From: Planctomycetaceae bacterium
Lineage (GTDB): Bacteria; Planctomycetota; Planctomycetia; Planctomycetales; Planctomycetaceae
Reading direction: 5' to 3'
Assembly (NCBI GenBank): GCA_027080405.1
Contig: JALWSL010000340.1
Location: 1-6,192, forward strand
Length of the DNA: 6,192 nucleotides
The notes beneath the pieces were generated by a model. That model worked only from the letters and a program-made list of their open reading frames with translations. It had not been told where the DNA came from and did not search any database. Shown here piece by piece: positions 1 to 5,816 of the stretch; the stretch's first letter is position 1; each line of letters starts with the position of its first letter. A program made the translations under genes and the position numbers.

Positions 1-109
1 TGGTCATCGCCTCAAGCAGCGGCAATCCCATCACGGCACCGGTTGCCTTGAGAAAAGTACGGCGGGCCAGGGGGGAACGGCTTGTGATTTTTCTGCTCAA
101 ATTCTGCAT
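1..109 (-). CDS. DUF1552 family exported protein, N-terminal part only (runs off left edge)
   Basis: Only the first 36 residues are in the window, starting at the ATG complementary to 107-109. They form a clear twin-arginine (Tat) signal: a basic n-region (LSRKITSR), the motif ARRTFLKATG with paired Arg16-Arg17 followed by T-F-L-K, then a hydrophobic stretch GAVMGLPLLEAM. This start is typical of planctomycete DUF1552 proteins, which are normally encoded directly after a DUF1592-type cytochrome, as here. The start lies only 4 bases beyond the upstream stop codon, and an SD-like GGAGAAGGAAAG lies across the 3' end of the upstream gene, so translational coupling is likely. By inference the product is exported folded to the periplasm and works with the DUF1592 cytochrome. 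The biochemical role of the family is unknown to me, and the family call rests on the signal peptide plus gene context because the body of the protein is not visible. Confidence 0.85.
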   Translation of the reverse strand, partial: MQNLSRKITSRSPLARRTFLKATGAVMGLPLLEAMT

Positions 110-113
110 TTTT

Positions 114-2741
114 TTACTTTCCTTCTCCGCGTCTTCTGCGAAACGGATCACTGAGGACAATCTCAACGATAACCCGAGAGAGACGATAGTCGTCCCGGCG
201 AACCGCAGAGACAATATCGTCGATTGTACAACGATCGTACCATTCAAGTCCACGTCCTAATGCGTAAGTCATCATTTTCTCGGTAATGCACCTTGTAAAT
301 TCATCGGGGCGTTTTTCGAGAATCTGTATCAATTCAACAGGGCCGTTAAAACTGGAGCCATCCGGCAAATCGCCACGAGCATCAATTTTGTGTTTGCCAT
401 CCGTCTCGCGCCAGCGGCCGACGGCATCGAAATTTTGCAAGCCGAAACCTATTCCGTCCATCAAAATGTGGCACGAACTGCAAATGGGGGCGCTTTGGTG
501 TAGCAACAGTTGCTCTCGCAAAGAGAGATCCGGATTCTCTTTCTGGGTATCATCCAAAGGGGGCACGCCAGCGGGTGGCGGTGGTGGCGCCTGGGCGAGG
601 ATATTTTCAAGAACCCATTCGCCACGTTTTACCGGAGAAGTTCGATTCGGATAAGAGGTTAATGTCAGGATGCCGGCGTGTGTGATCAGTCCCCGGCGAT
701 GTGTTTTTGATATGTCAACCTTACGGAAATCCTGCCCCTTGACGCCATCGATTCCATAGAATTTTGCCAAATCTTCATTCAAGAAAGTGTAATCGGCCGT
801 GAGCAGTTCCATTAAACTCATATCGTTTTCGAGTACATGGGCAAAAAGGGAAATCGTTTCCTGTTGCATCGCCTGGGCAATTCGGGGGGTAAAATTCGGG
901 AACAGGTCTTTATCGGGCGTTACGTCACTTAATTTCCTCAGACCGAGCCACTGCCCGACAAAGTTTTCCGTCAGAGCCCGTCCTTTGGGATCTGCGAGCA
1001 TCCTGTGAATTTGATGGAGAAGAATTTTTTCTTGATGCAGCATCTTCCGTTCAGCGAGATCGAACAATTCCTGATCCGGCATGCTACTCCAGAGAAAATA
1101 GGAAAGGCGTGAGGCTAGTTCGTAGTCATCCAGACGATCGCCCCGTGGCTTCTGATCCAGTTGTGAATCCCGTTCCAGGCGAAAGAGGAATTGAGGTGAA
1201 ACGAGAATGGCTTGTAACGCAATTCGCAGCGCGCGTTCATAATGCTTCTCTCTGCTATAGGCAAGCTGAAAGATCTCCAGGATCCGTTTCTGTTCCTGTT
1301 TCGTGGTTGGACGGCGAAAAGCACGCGTTTGCAGAGGAATGAGAACCTGTCTGGCCGCTTGCTCCACGGAATGTTTTTCATCGGGGCGAGCTGTGACAAT
1401 TTTTTGGTAAGGAGCAGGGAACTGCCCACGGGAAAGTGATTCCGGCCCCTCAATCTTTACCGAATGGAGGAACAGATTTCGATCCCGGCGTTTGGGATCC
1501 TTGGCTTGAGGAGTGTAAGAATCGTTATCGAAAACAATTCGCAGTTGGTGTTTTCCTCGTGCGATCTTTTCGTTCAAGTGAATTATTTTTTTTCTGTGGT
1601 GCCCCGGGATTTCCGGGTAGGATAGTTCGCGCTTATCCAGAAAGAGCCTGCATTTGGCCGTCCCTTCGTTCGCCTGCGTTGCGGAAACTGCAATCTCTAT
1701 CTGGTACTTCCCGGCTGTTTGTACATCGAAGTGCGCAATCGCTGCTCCGTTGGATACGAAAGAGACTTCCTCTCTGCGCGCTGATGCAGCACCGGTCAAT
1801 TGAAACGCCTTGCCTCGCCATTCTCTTTTCAACTTGAGAGATTCCGGCAACGTAATAACCGCTTCCGAAATCTTTTCAGCTGCTTCAAGATATCGCTCCA
1901 TCAACAACGGCGAGACATTGAGGACATCACCAATGTTGTCGAAGCCGTAGCCGACGTCATCAGAAGGGAAGTTGGCTGAAAGGTTCATGTCAACACCCAA
2001 CAGATCTCGAATTGTATTATCGTACTCAACACGATTGAGTCGGTGGACGGTCACTCGACCGGGATGATCAACGGCATTGCAGTCGAAATGGTTCACCTGT
2101 TTGTCAAGCCAAGCGGCAATCTGTTGACGTTCATCGGGAGAAGGAGTTTCTTCATCTTGAGGGGGCATCGAACCGACCGAAATCTGTTGGTATATTTTCT
2201 CCCACAGTTTGTGGTCGGAGAGAATGTCAGGCGTGTTTCCAAACTGATCAAGACGGACGCCCCCTTCCTGAATGTCTTCGCCATGACAGTCGAAGCAGTA
2301 CTTCTCCAGAAAAGGTTTGACCCTCTTCCCGAAGGGAGCAGGAACGGTCGCCGCCTGCACCACATTGACCTGTTGTAATGCCATGCCATTATCCTGTGGA
2401 GACAGGAAGTAGAGCAGAAGCCCGGCAAGCAGAACGGTGCCCAGACTCACGCCGATGATTCGCAGTGGCTTTTTCGGCCGAGTAGATCGGGCGACTTTCC
2501 GGGGCTCAGTTGCGTTTTTCCGACGTTTCCCCGACTGGTGCTGCCGGTTGGGCAGTGGAGATTTTGCTGAGGCTTGTTTGCTTCTCTTTTTGAGCTGAAT
2601 TTTTTGGCCCGGACTGATTTGGGGAATCGTCATCGCCTTTCTGCACCTAGAATGCGGGCACCGAACCCGTTTTCCGGCATATTCGCTGGGAACACGTAAG
2701 GCCGACTGACATTCTGGACATCGAAAGCGAACCGTCGACAT
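114..2741 (-). CDS. Membrane-anchored planctomycete cytochrome, DUF1592/DUF1588/DUF1585 family, with N-terminal zinc ribbon
   Basis: An 875-residue protein from the ATG at 2741. In order it shows: a zinc ribbon at about 1-40 (C8-x2-C11, C28-x4-C33); a Lys/Arg-rich linker to about 93; one membrane segment at about 94-113; a PSCyt1-like cytochrome domain with haem motif CFDCH (149-153); DUF1587 (about 230-293, HRLNRVEYDNTIRDLLG); a beta-rich, carbohydrate-binding-module-like region (about 305-432); DUF1595 (about 458-523); DUF1592 (about 535-663); DUF1588 (about 682-780) with a second CxxCH, CSSCH (754-758), and a proline run; and DUF1585 (about 790-866). By inference the ribbon is cytoplasmic and the two haem sites periplasmic. 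Function is unknown; electron transfer linked to the DUF1552 partner is plausible. A TTG at 2762 would add seven residues (MRLVFVA), but I prefer the ATG because homologous ribbons begin there. Neither start has a convincing SD. No frameshift or missing domain was seen. Confidence 0.93.
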   Translation of the reverse strand: MSTVRFRCPECQSALRVPSEYAGKRVRCPHSRCRKAMTIPQISPGQKIQLKKRSKQASAKSPLPNRQHQSGKRRKNATEPRKVARSTRPKKPLRIIGVSLGTVLLAGLLLYFLSPQDNGMALQQVNVVQAATVPAPFGKRVKPFLEKYCFDCHGEDIQEGGVRLDQFGNTPDILSDHKLWEKIYQQISVGSMPPQDEETPSPDERQQIAAWLDKQVNHFDCNAVDHPGRVTVHRLNRVEYDNTIRDLLGVDMNLSANFPSDDVGYGFDNIGDVLNVSPLLMERYLEAAEKISEAVITLPESLKLKREWRGKAFQLTGAASARREEVSFVSNGAAIAHFDVQTAGKYQIEIAVSATQANEGTAKCRLFLDKRELSYPEIPGHHRKKIIHLNEKIARGKHQLRIVFDNDSYTPQAKDPKRRDRNLFLHSVKIEGPESLSRGQFPAPYQKIVTARPDEKHSVEQAARQVLIPLQTRAFRRPTTKQEQKRILEIFQLAYSREKHYERALRIALQAILVSPQFLFRLERDSQLDQKPRGDRLDDYELASRLSYFLWSSMPDQELFDLAERKMLHQEKILLHQIHRMLADPKGRALTENFVGQWLGLRKLSDVTPDKDLFPNFTPRIAQAMQQETISLFAHVLENDMSLMELLTADYTFLNEDLAKFYGIDGVKGQDFRKVDISKTHRRGLITHAGILTLTSYPNRTSPVKRGEWVLENILAQAPPPPPAGVPPLDDTQKENPDLSLREQLLLHQSAPICSSCHILMDGIGFGLQNFDAVGRWRETDGKHKIDARGDLPDGSSFNGPVELIQILEKRPDEFTRCITEKMMTYALGRGLEWYDRCTIDDIVSAVRRDDYRLSRVIVEIVLSDPFRRRRGEGK

Positions 2742-2969
2742 GGCAACAAATACCAATCGCAAAACATGAAGGTGGGAGATCCAAGGTAGGGGATGCGTCC
2801 ACGGCGAACGTTACGAGTACGCCCACATACATCCACCACCATTGTATGGTGATTTCTTCTCGCTGTGTAGGGGAAATATGATAACAGGGGCATAATTGCC
2901 GAGAAGAGTTTTTTTATGATTTCGGTTTATTTGTACACTTCTCTTCCTTTCACAGGAGCGATCAGAACT
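2742..2969 (-). promoter_or_regulatory. Long 5' leader of the DUF1592 gene with two inverted repeats
   Basis: This non-coding stretch precedes the DUF1592 gene. In mRNA sense it has seven A residues, then an 8-bp perfect inverted repeat (arms TCTTCTCG at 2907-2900 and CGAGAAGA at 2862-2855, 37 bases apart), and three bases later a compact hairpin CACCAT-ACA-ATGGTG (2851-2837). It then continues about 95 bases to the ATG with no SD. If the promoter at 2970-2999 is used, the leader would be over 200 bases. I do not recognise a known riboswitch class, and no small ORF in it looks coding. Regulation by this leader is inference. Confidence 0.35.
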
Positions 2970-2999
2970 ATTATTGGCTCCGGAATTTTTGATGGTCAA
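2970..2999 (-). promoter_or_regulatory. Candidate sigma-70 promoter for the DUF1592-DUF1552 pair
   Basis: On the minus strand, a -35-like TTGACC (2999-2994, five of six consensus bases) is followed after 18 bases by a -10-like AATAAT (2975-2970, five of six). It sits between the dus stop and the DUF1592 start, facing DUF1592. Initiation would fall near 2963. This is a consensus match by eye; planctomycete promoters are poorly defined and one may lie closer to the gene. Confidence 0.4.
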
Positions 3000-3060
3000 T
3001 CGTCAACTCTCCGAGTGGGATTATCGGCACAGCAGGTGCTGGGAAACGTGCTGTCACGGG

Positions 3061-4194
3061 TCACCACCGTTCAACCGGGCCAGCCGGAACCGGGACTTGC
3101 AATTCCGGCAATATTCCCGTTCGGGAACCTTCGAGTGGGCCTTCGGCATGAATAATGCGAATGGCTTCATAAAATTCCTGATCTGTTTTTGCGTGTTGAA
3201 TGAGATCTCTCAGTTTGGGGCGGACTCTCATCGCTTTCAAATACCAGTGAACGGTTCTTCGATAGGCGATCAACGCAGATTCGGGGCCGTCCAGTTCAGC
3301 TTGATACTGATACTGCCTGATGAGCAGACGCAAGCGTTCTTCAAAATTCCCGGGAGGTGAATAGGTTCCTGTCTGTTCCCATTGTTCAAGTTGGCGAAAA
3401 ATCCAGGGATTGGCCAAAGCACCACGTCCGATGCTGATTCCATGACAGCCGGTTCTCTTCAACATTCGGGCGGCATCGGGAATCGAGCGGATATCTCCAT
3501 TGCCGATGACGGGAATCGATTCAACCGCTTCAACAACTTTCCGGATACCACTTAAATCGACCGAACCTCCAAATCCCTGTGCCCGGGTGCGGCCGTGGAT
3601 CGCGACAGCGGCGATGCCAACCTGTTCGAATTCACGGGCAAACCGTGGGGCTGCCAGATCGGTCTCGTCCCATCCGAGTCGCATTTTTACTGTCACTGGC
3701 AAAGAGACCGCCTCGACAACCGTTTGAACCAGCTTGATGGTATCCTTCAGGGTACACATCATTTTGGCACCTGCTCCGTTATTGGTAACATGATCGACTG
3801 GGCAACCCATGTTGATATCGATGGCGTCAATTCCTCGCATCGATTCCAAAAGTTGAGCGGCATCTCGCATGTACTCGGGTTCGTTTCCAAAGATCTGCGT
3901 GGCAAAGGGAGTGTCTTCGGCGCACGTTCGCACCAGTGCCAGTGATTTTCGGCTGCCGGCCAGTAACGCGCGGGCATTAACCAGATCGCAGGTCGCCAGT
4001 CCCAATCCGCCACACGCACGCACGACTCGGCGAAAGGGGAGATTGGTGTATTTTGCCAGGGGGGAAAGAAAATATCGCGAGGGGATCTGTAAGGTGCCAA
4101 TTTGCAACGCTGCCAACGCTGGCGGTTTGGGGAAATGATACTTCCCGTCTATCAAGCGGGGGGAGTCGTCTTCAAACTGGCTTGAAGTAGGCAT
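3061..4194 (-). CDS. dus: tRNA-dihydrouridine synthase (Dus family, DusB-like)
   Basis: A flavoenzyme that reduces specific uridines in tRNA to dihydrouridine using FMN and NAD(P)H, in the cytoplasm. The 377-residue protein from the ATG at 4194 carries the family signatures: the FMN-site strand FLSPLAKYTNLPFR (about 42-55), DINMGCPV with the catalytic Cys131, KMRLGWD with Lys170, AIHGRTRAQGF with His200, VIGNGDI (about 229-235) and IGRGALANPWIF (about 255-266). These cover the TIM-barrel; the helical C-terminal tRNA-binding domain follows. It is longer than E. coli DusB (about 320 residues) because of roughly 30 extra N-terminal residues and a Pro-rich tail. A GTG at 4305 would add 37 residues lacking family similarity, so the ATG is preferred; no clear SD precedes it. 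One oddity is Lys where most Dus proteins have Gly in the PMAG-like motif. DusB versus another subfamily is not certain from motifs alone. Confidence 0.93.
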   Translation of the reverse strand: MPTSSQFEDDSPRLIDGKYHFPKPPALAALQIGTLQIPSRYFLSPLAKYTNLPFRRVVRACGGLGLATCDLVNARALLAGSRKSLALVRTCAEDTPFATQIFGNEPEYMRDAAQLLESMRGIDAIDINMGCPVDHVTNNGAGAKMMCTLKDTIKLVQTVVEAVSLPVTVKMRLGWDETDLAAPRFAREFEQVGIAAVAIHGRTRAQGFGGSVDLSGIRKVVEAVESIPVIGNGDIRSIPDAARMLKRTGCHGISIGRGALANPWIFRQLEQWEQTGTYSPPGNFEERLRLLIRQYQYQAELDGPESALIAYRRTVHWYLKAMRVRPKLRDLIQHAKTDQEFYEAIRIIHAEGPLEGSRTGILPELQVPVPAGPVERW

Positions 4195-4202
4195 CGGGCA
4201 AC

Positions 4203-4218
4203 AGTTCAACAATAGTTC
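4203..4218. promoter_or_regulatory. Direct repeat GTTC-N7-GTTC just upstream of dus (possible operator)
   Basis: On the plus strand AGTTCAA occurs twice with an 11-base period (4203-4209 and 4214-4220), giving GTTC-N7-GTTC at 4204-4218, 9 to 24 bases upstream of the dus ATG. The spacing equals the alphaproteobacterial LexA box, but nothing here shows that this organism uses such a box. Chance is a serious alternative. Confidence 0.25.
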
Positions 4219-4322
4219 AATGGAGTCGTTTTCTCTTGTGCTCGACTTGAACACCAGTGCTAGAACACCAGCACCGGGCGACCTTACCCGAGTTGCCCGT
4301 CTCACTCAAGACAACGTGCTAG

Positions 4323-4345
4323 AAAACGTGAGATCACAGGTCTCA
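4323..4345 (-). terminator. Weak candidate terminator after the membrane hydrolase gene
   Basis: Ten bases past the hydrolase stop, the minus strand has a 5-bp stem TGAGA/TCTCA with a 7-base loop, followed by CG and four T residues. The stem is short and the T-tract poor, so this is at best a weak intrinsic terminator. No stronger one was seen between these genes. Confidence 0.25.
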
Positions 4346-4354
4346 GACGAACTG

Positions 4355-5089
4355 CTATTTGATAAGCGTGTCAGAGAAGTCGTCCGGAAATTCAGCAGTC
4401 TGATCCAACTCGATTTGAGGCGTTTTGACCAGTTCCCTCTTTTTCACGTCGGCCATAACTCCCACCGCCATCGCATAGGAGAGAGTCAGCAGCAGTCCGT
4501 AAGTGACAATATTGGCACCTTGATTTCGACCAACCATTTTCATCGCTGAGCCAGCCGATTTTTTGAGCTTCAAGTTCACACCAGTCCACTCGACACTATA
4601 AACCTCATCTAAAATCAGGTGTGACAGAAAACCAAGGAAAACCCCGGTCGCTATCATCCACTTCGTTTCAAAGGCGGAGCTGCTGTCAGCCAGGAATGCA
4701 ATTTGACCGGAAATGCAAGCCGCAGGAATACTGTGAAACATCCCACGGTGCACGGCGAGTTTGCCGATTAACCAGGAGCCTCCAAACCTGATCAATAAAT
4801 ATAATCCGATAAACGTAAGCGCTCCCGCCTCTTTTGTGGGAGGCAAGTGCAGCATTTCCAACACATTTCCCAGGACAAGCAGAGGCCCCACAGCCGCCAG
4901 GATACCGAATAGCTCCCGTACGGGGCGCGATGTTTGTGAATCAAGATCGGGAAGCATTCCGCCAAATGCGGTTAGAAAACCAGCCAACGCTGATTCAATT
5001 GGTGAAAAACCATAAGCAAAATTTGCAGTTACTCCGTACCCCAACCCCAACATCCCGCTGACAGTAATATGTTCTCGAAAGGCAGCCAT
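4355..5089 (-). CDS. Membrane-bound metal-dependent hydrolase, YdjM/DUF457 family
   Basis: A 244-residue polytopic inner-membrane protein. Hydrophobic segments lie at roughly 10-26, 32-47, 59-77, 90-107, 120-134, 144-162 and 195-213, and the C-terminal tail is charged (about 214-244). The family motifs are all present: REHI with His7 near the N-terminus, GGMLPDLDS (Asp48, Asp50), VHRGMFHS (His114, Arg115, His119) and [16 protein letters not shown] (His157, Asp161). These His/Asp residues are thought to bind a metal in this family; the substrate is not established, though a lipid or envelope phosphoester is a reasonable guess from the membrane site. The start is supported by GGAAG six bases before the ATG. 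The gene follows the PEGA lipoprotein gene by 50 bases without a visible terminator, so they probably form one unit. E. coli YdjM is LexA-regulated; no such control can be shown here. Confidence 0.88.
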   Translation of the reverse strand: MAAFREHITVSGMLGLGYGVTANFAYGFSPIESALAGFLTAFGGMLPDLDSQTSRPVRELFGILAAVGPLLVLGNVLEMLHLPPTKEAGALTFIGLYLLIRFGGSWLIGKLAVHRGMFHSIPAACISGQIAFLADSSSAFETKWMIATGVFLGFLSHLILDEVYSVEWTGVNLKLKKSAGSAMKMVGRNQGANIVTYGLLLTLSYAMAVGVMADVKKRELVKTPQIELDQTAEFPDDFSDTLIK

Positions 5090-5095
5090 GATGAT

Positions 5096-5100
5096 CTTCC
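5096..5100 (-). promoter_or_regulatory. Shine-Dalgarno sequence of the membrane hydrolase gene
   Basis: GGAAG on the minus strand, six bases before the ATG at 5089. It fixes the start and contrasts with the DUF1592, dus and right-edge genes, which lack one. Confidence 0.6.
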
Positions 5101-5139
5101 AGCACCGTTTTTTTGCAGAGAGAGAGGATTGGGGGAGAG

Positions 5140-5571
5140 TCAGGGGCCGATTAGGGCTTCAGACCGGAGTTGATTGGCCCGGTTGAGCAGGTCGTCGGTA
5201 GGCACAATACTTTTCGGACGCAGAGGCCAGGTATATTCGTGGCGATTGGTGAGATGAAATGGCAGGAAATTATCAGAAACAAAATCAAGTGGAAACCTCT
5301 GGTACCAGGGAGGCGAGATTGTCTGCAAGATGGTCTCGGTTTCGTATCCGTCCTTGATCAGCTCAACTTCGTATGTTCCGTAGTAGAGGAAATCGGTTGA
5401 AACGGGGGAGAATCCGAGTCTTTTCCCGTTCAATTTTACGAGCGCACCGGGGGGATTGGTACGGATTGTCAGCCGTCTGCTTACACAGCCAGACAACAGG
5501 CAACAGCCAAGCAGCATCGACATGCCGATTAGAAGATGCCGTTTCGAATTAGGGAGTCGGGATAAAATCAT
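5140..5571 (-). CDS. PEGA-domain lipoprotein
   Basis: A 143-residue protein from the ATG at 5571. The N-terminus is a lipoprotein signal: a basic n-region ([12 protein letters not shown]), a hydrophobic core ([14 protein letters not shown]) and lipobox L26-S-G-Cys29. Residues about 33-75 form a PEGA domain, with the signature [21 protein letters not shown] and later [13 protein letters not shown]. The remainder ([18 protein letters not shown] and HEYTWPL) matches the tail I associate with planctomycete PEGA lipoproteins. It should sit lipid-anchored in the cell envelope; PEGA domains are small beta folds common in surface and wall-associated proteins, and no enzymatic residues are seen. An in-frame TTG at 5586 would add five residues, but GGAAGG five bases before the ATG decides the start. 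It is probably co-transcribed with the hydrolase gene downstream. Confidence 0.9.
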   Translation of the reverse strand: MILSRLPNSKRHLLIGMSMLLGCCLLSGCVSRRLTIRTNPPGALVKLNGKRLGFSPVSTDFLYYGTYEVELIKDGYETETILQTISPPWYQRFPLDFVSDNFLPFHLTNRHEYTWPLRPKSIVPTDDLLNRANQLRSEALIGP

Positions 5572-5576
5572 CAAGA

Positions 5577-5600
5577 CCTTCCGCAAATGGTATTTTGCGG
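5577..5600 (-). promoter_or_regulatory. Shine-Dalgarno of the PEGA gene overlapped by a perfect 7-bp hairpin
   Basis: The SD GGAAGG (5582-5577, minus strand) lies five bases before the ATG. Its first two bases are the last two of a perfect inverted repeat, CCGCAAA/TTTGCGG (arms 5600-5594 and 5587-5581, 6-base loop). In the mRNA this hairpin would end inside the SD and could limit ribosome access. The repeat is seen directly; the regulatory role is inferred. Confidence 0.5.
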
Positions 5601-5614
5601 GAGTTTATCGAGAT

Positions 5615-5644
5615 TGAAAAAATGAGCCAAGAGCGATTTTTTCA
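5615..5644. repeat. 9-bp perfect inverted repeat of A-tract and T-tract
   Basis: Arms TGAAAAAAT (5615-5623) and ATTTTTTCA (5636-5644) flank a 12-base spacer in the divergent intergenic region. The A and T runs could bend DNA or bind a dimeric regulator. As RNA on either strand it would be a weak, AT-rich stem, so a DNA-level role fits better than a terminator. Confidence 0.45.
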
Positions 5645-5672
5645 GAGTTTTATCTGTAATTTCAACTTTTAT

Positions 5673-5690
5673 TGCACAACTACTGCACAA
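5673..5690 (+). promoter_or_regulatory. Direct repeat TGCACAA with 11-base period, abutting a -35 element
   Basis: TGCACAA occurs at 5673-5679 and 5684-5690, one helical turn apart, and ends immediately before the TTGACT -35-like element. This layout is typical of activator sites for OmpR/PhoB-type regulators, but no regulator can be identified from this window. Confidence 0.35.
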
Positions 5691-5719
5691 TTGACTCCGA
5701 AGGCATTATCTCACAGAAT
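5691..5719 (+). promoter_or_regulatory. Candidate sigma-70 promoter for the plus-strand lipoprotein gene
   Basis: TTGACT (5691-5696, five of six consensus bases) and CAGAAT (5714-5719, four of six) are separated by 17 bases. Initiation near 5726 would give a leader of about 90 bases before the ATG at 5817. The -10 is mediocre, which would suit an activator-dependent promoter. Confidence 0.4.
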
Positions 5720-5725
5720 ATGCCT
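5701..5725. repeat. Inverted repeat AGGCAT/ATGCCT across the candidate promoter
   Basis: Arms AGGCAT (5701-5706) and ATGCCT (5720-5725) are separated by 13 bases and bracket the promoter spacer and -10. The position would suit a repressor operator; six-base arms are short, so chance is possible. Confidence 0.3.
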
Positions 5726-5816
5726 GAATTTCGATAGGGATTTTACCGGTTTTCGTGTATCATCCACCGTTCGATCCGGCACTATTTTTCCCAATCCATT
5801 TACAGAACCTGCACTT

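Larger units (their letters stand above)
4195..4354. other. Intergenic region between the hydrolase and dus, with short repeats
   Basis: No gene is evident in these 160 bases. On the plus strand they contain a direct repeat GAACACCAG (4249-4257 and 4263-4271), GTGCTAGAA twice (4257-4265 and 4316-4324), and an imperfect hairpin with CGGGC/GCCCG ends (about 4275-4299). These could belong to the dus 5' leader or be decay of an older sequence. I could not fold any part into a tRNA. Confidence 0.4.

Noticed and set aside
1436..1837. 133-residue plus-strand ORF inside the DUF1592 gene
   Set aside because: It lies wholly antisense to a well-supported coding region, and its composition is that of a shadow frame.
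2741..2762. TTG start adding seven residues to the DUF1592 protein
   Set aside because: There is no SD, and the zinc-ribbon family normally begins a few residues before the first CxxC, which fits the ATG at 2741.
2855..2915. Inverted repeat followed by seven T residues on the plus strand, resembling an intrinsic terminator
   Set aside because: The loop would be 37 bases and there is no plus-strand gene upstream for it to end. It is better treated as part of the minus-strand leader.
2811..2999. Small minus-strand ORF of 62 residues upstream of the DUF1592 gene
   Set aside because: It starts with TTG on top of the promoter's -35, has no SD, and its product has no recognisable features.
3027..3055. 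Possible dus terminator (ACAGCA/TGCTGT arms just past the dus stop)
   Set aside because: The stem is six pairs with a mismatch beyond it, and no T-tract follows on the minus strand.
4230..4300. tRNA-like stretch on the minus strand (GGTGTTCAAGTC resembling a T-arm)
   Set aside because: The five bases on each side of the TTCAAGT loop do not pair, and no acceptor, D or anticodon stems could be built around it.
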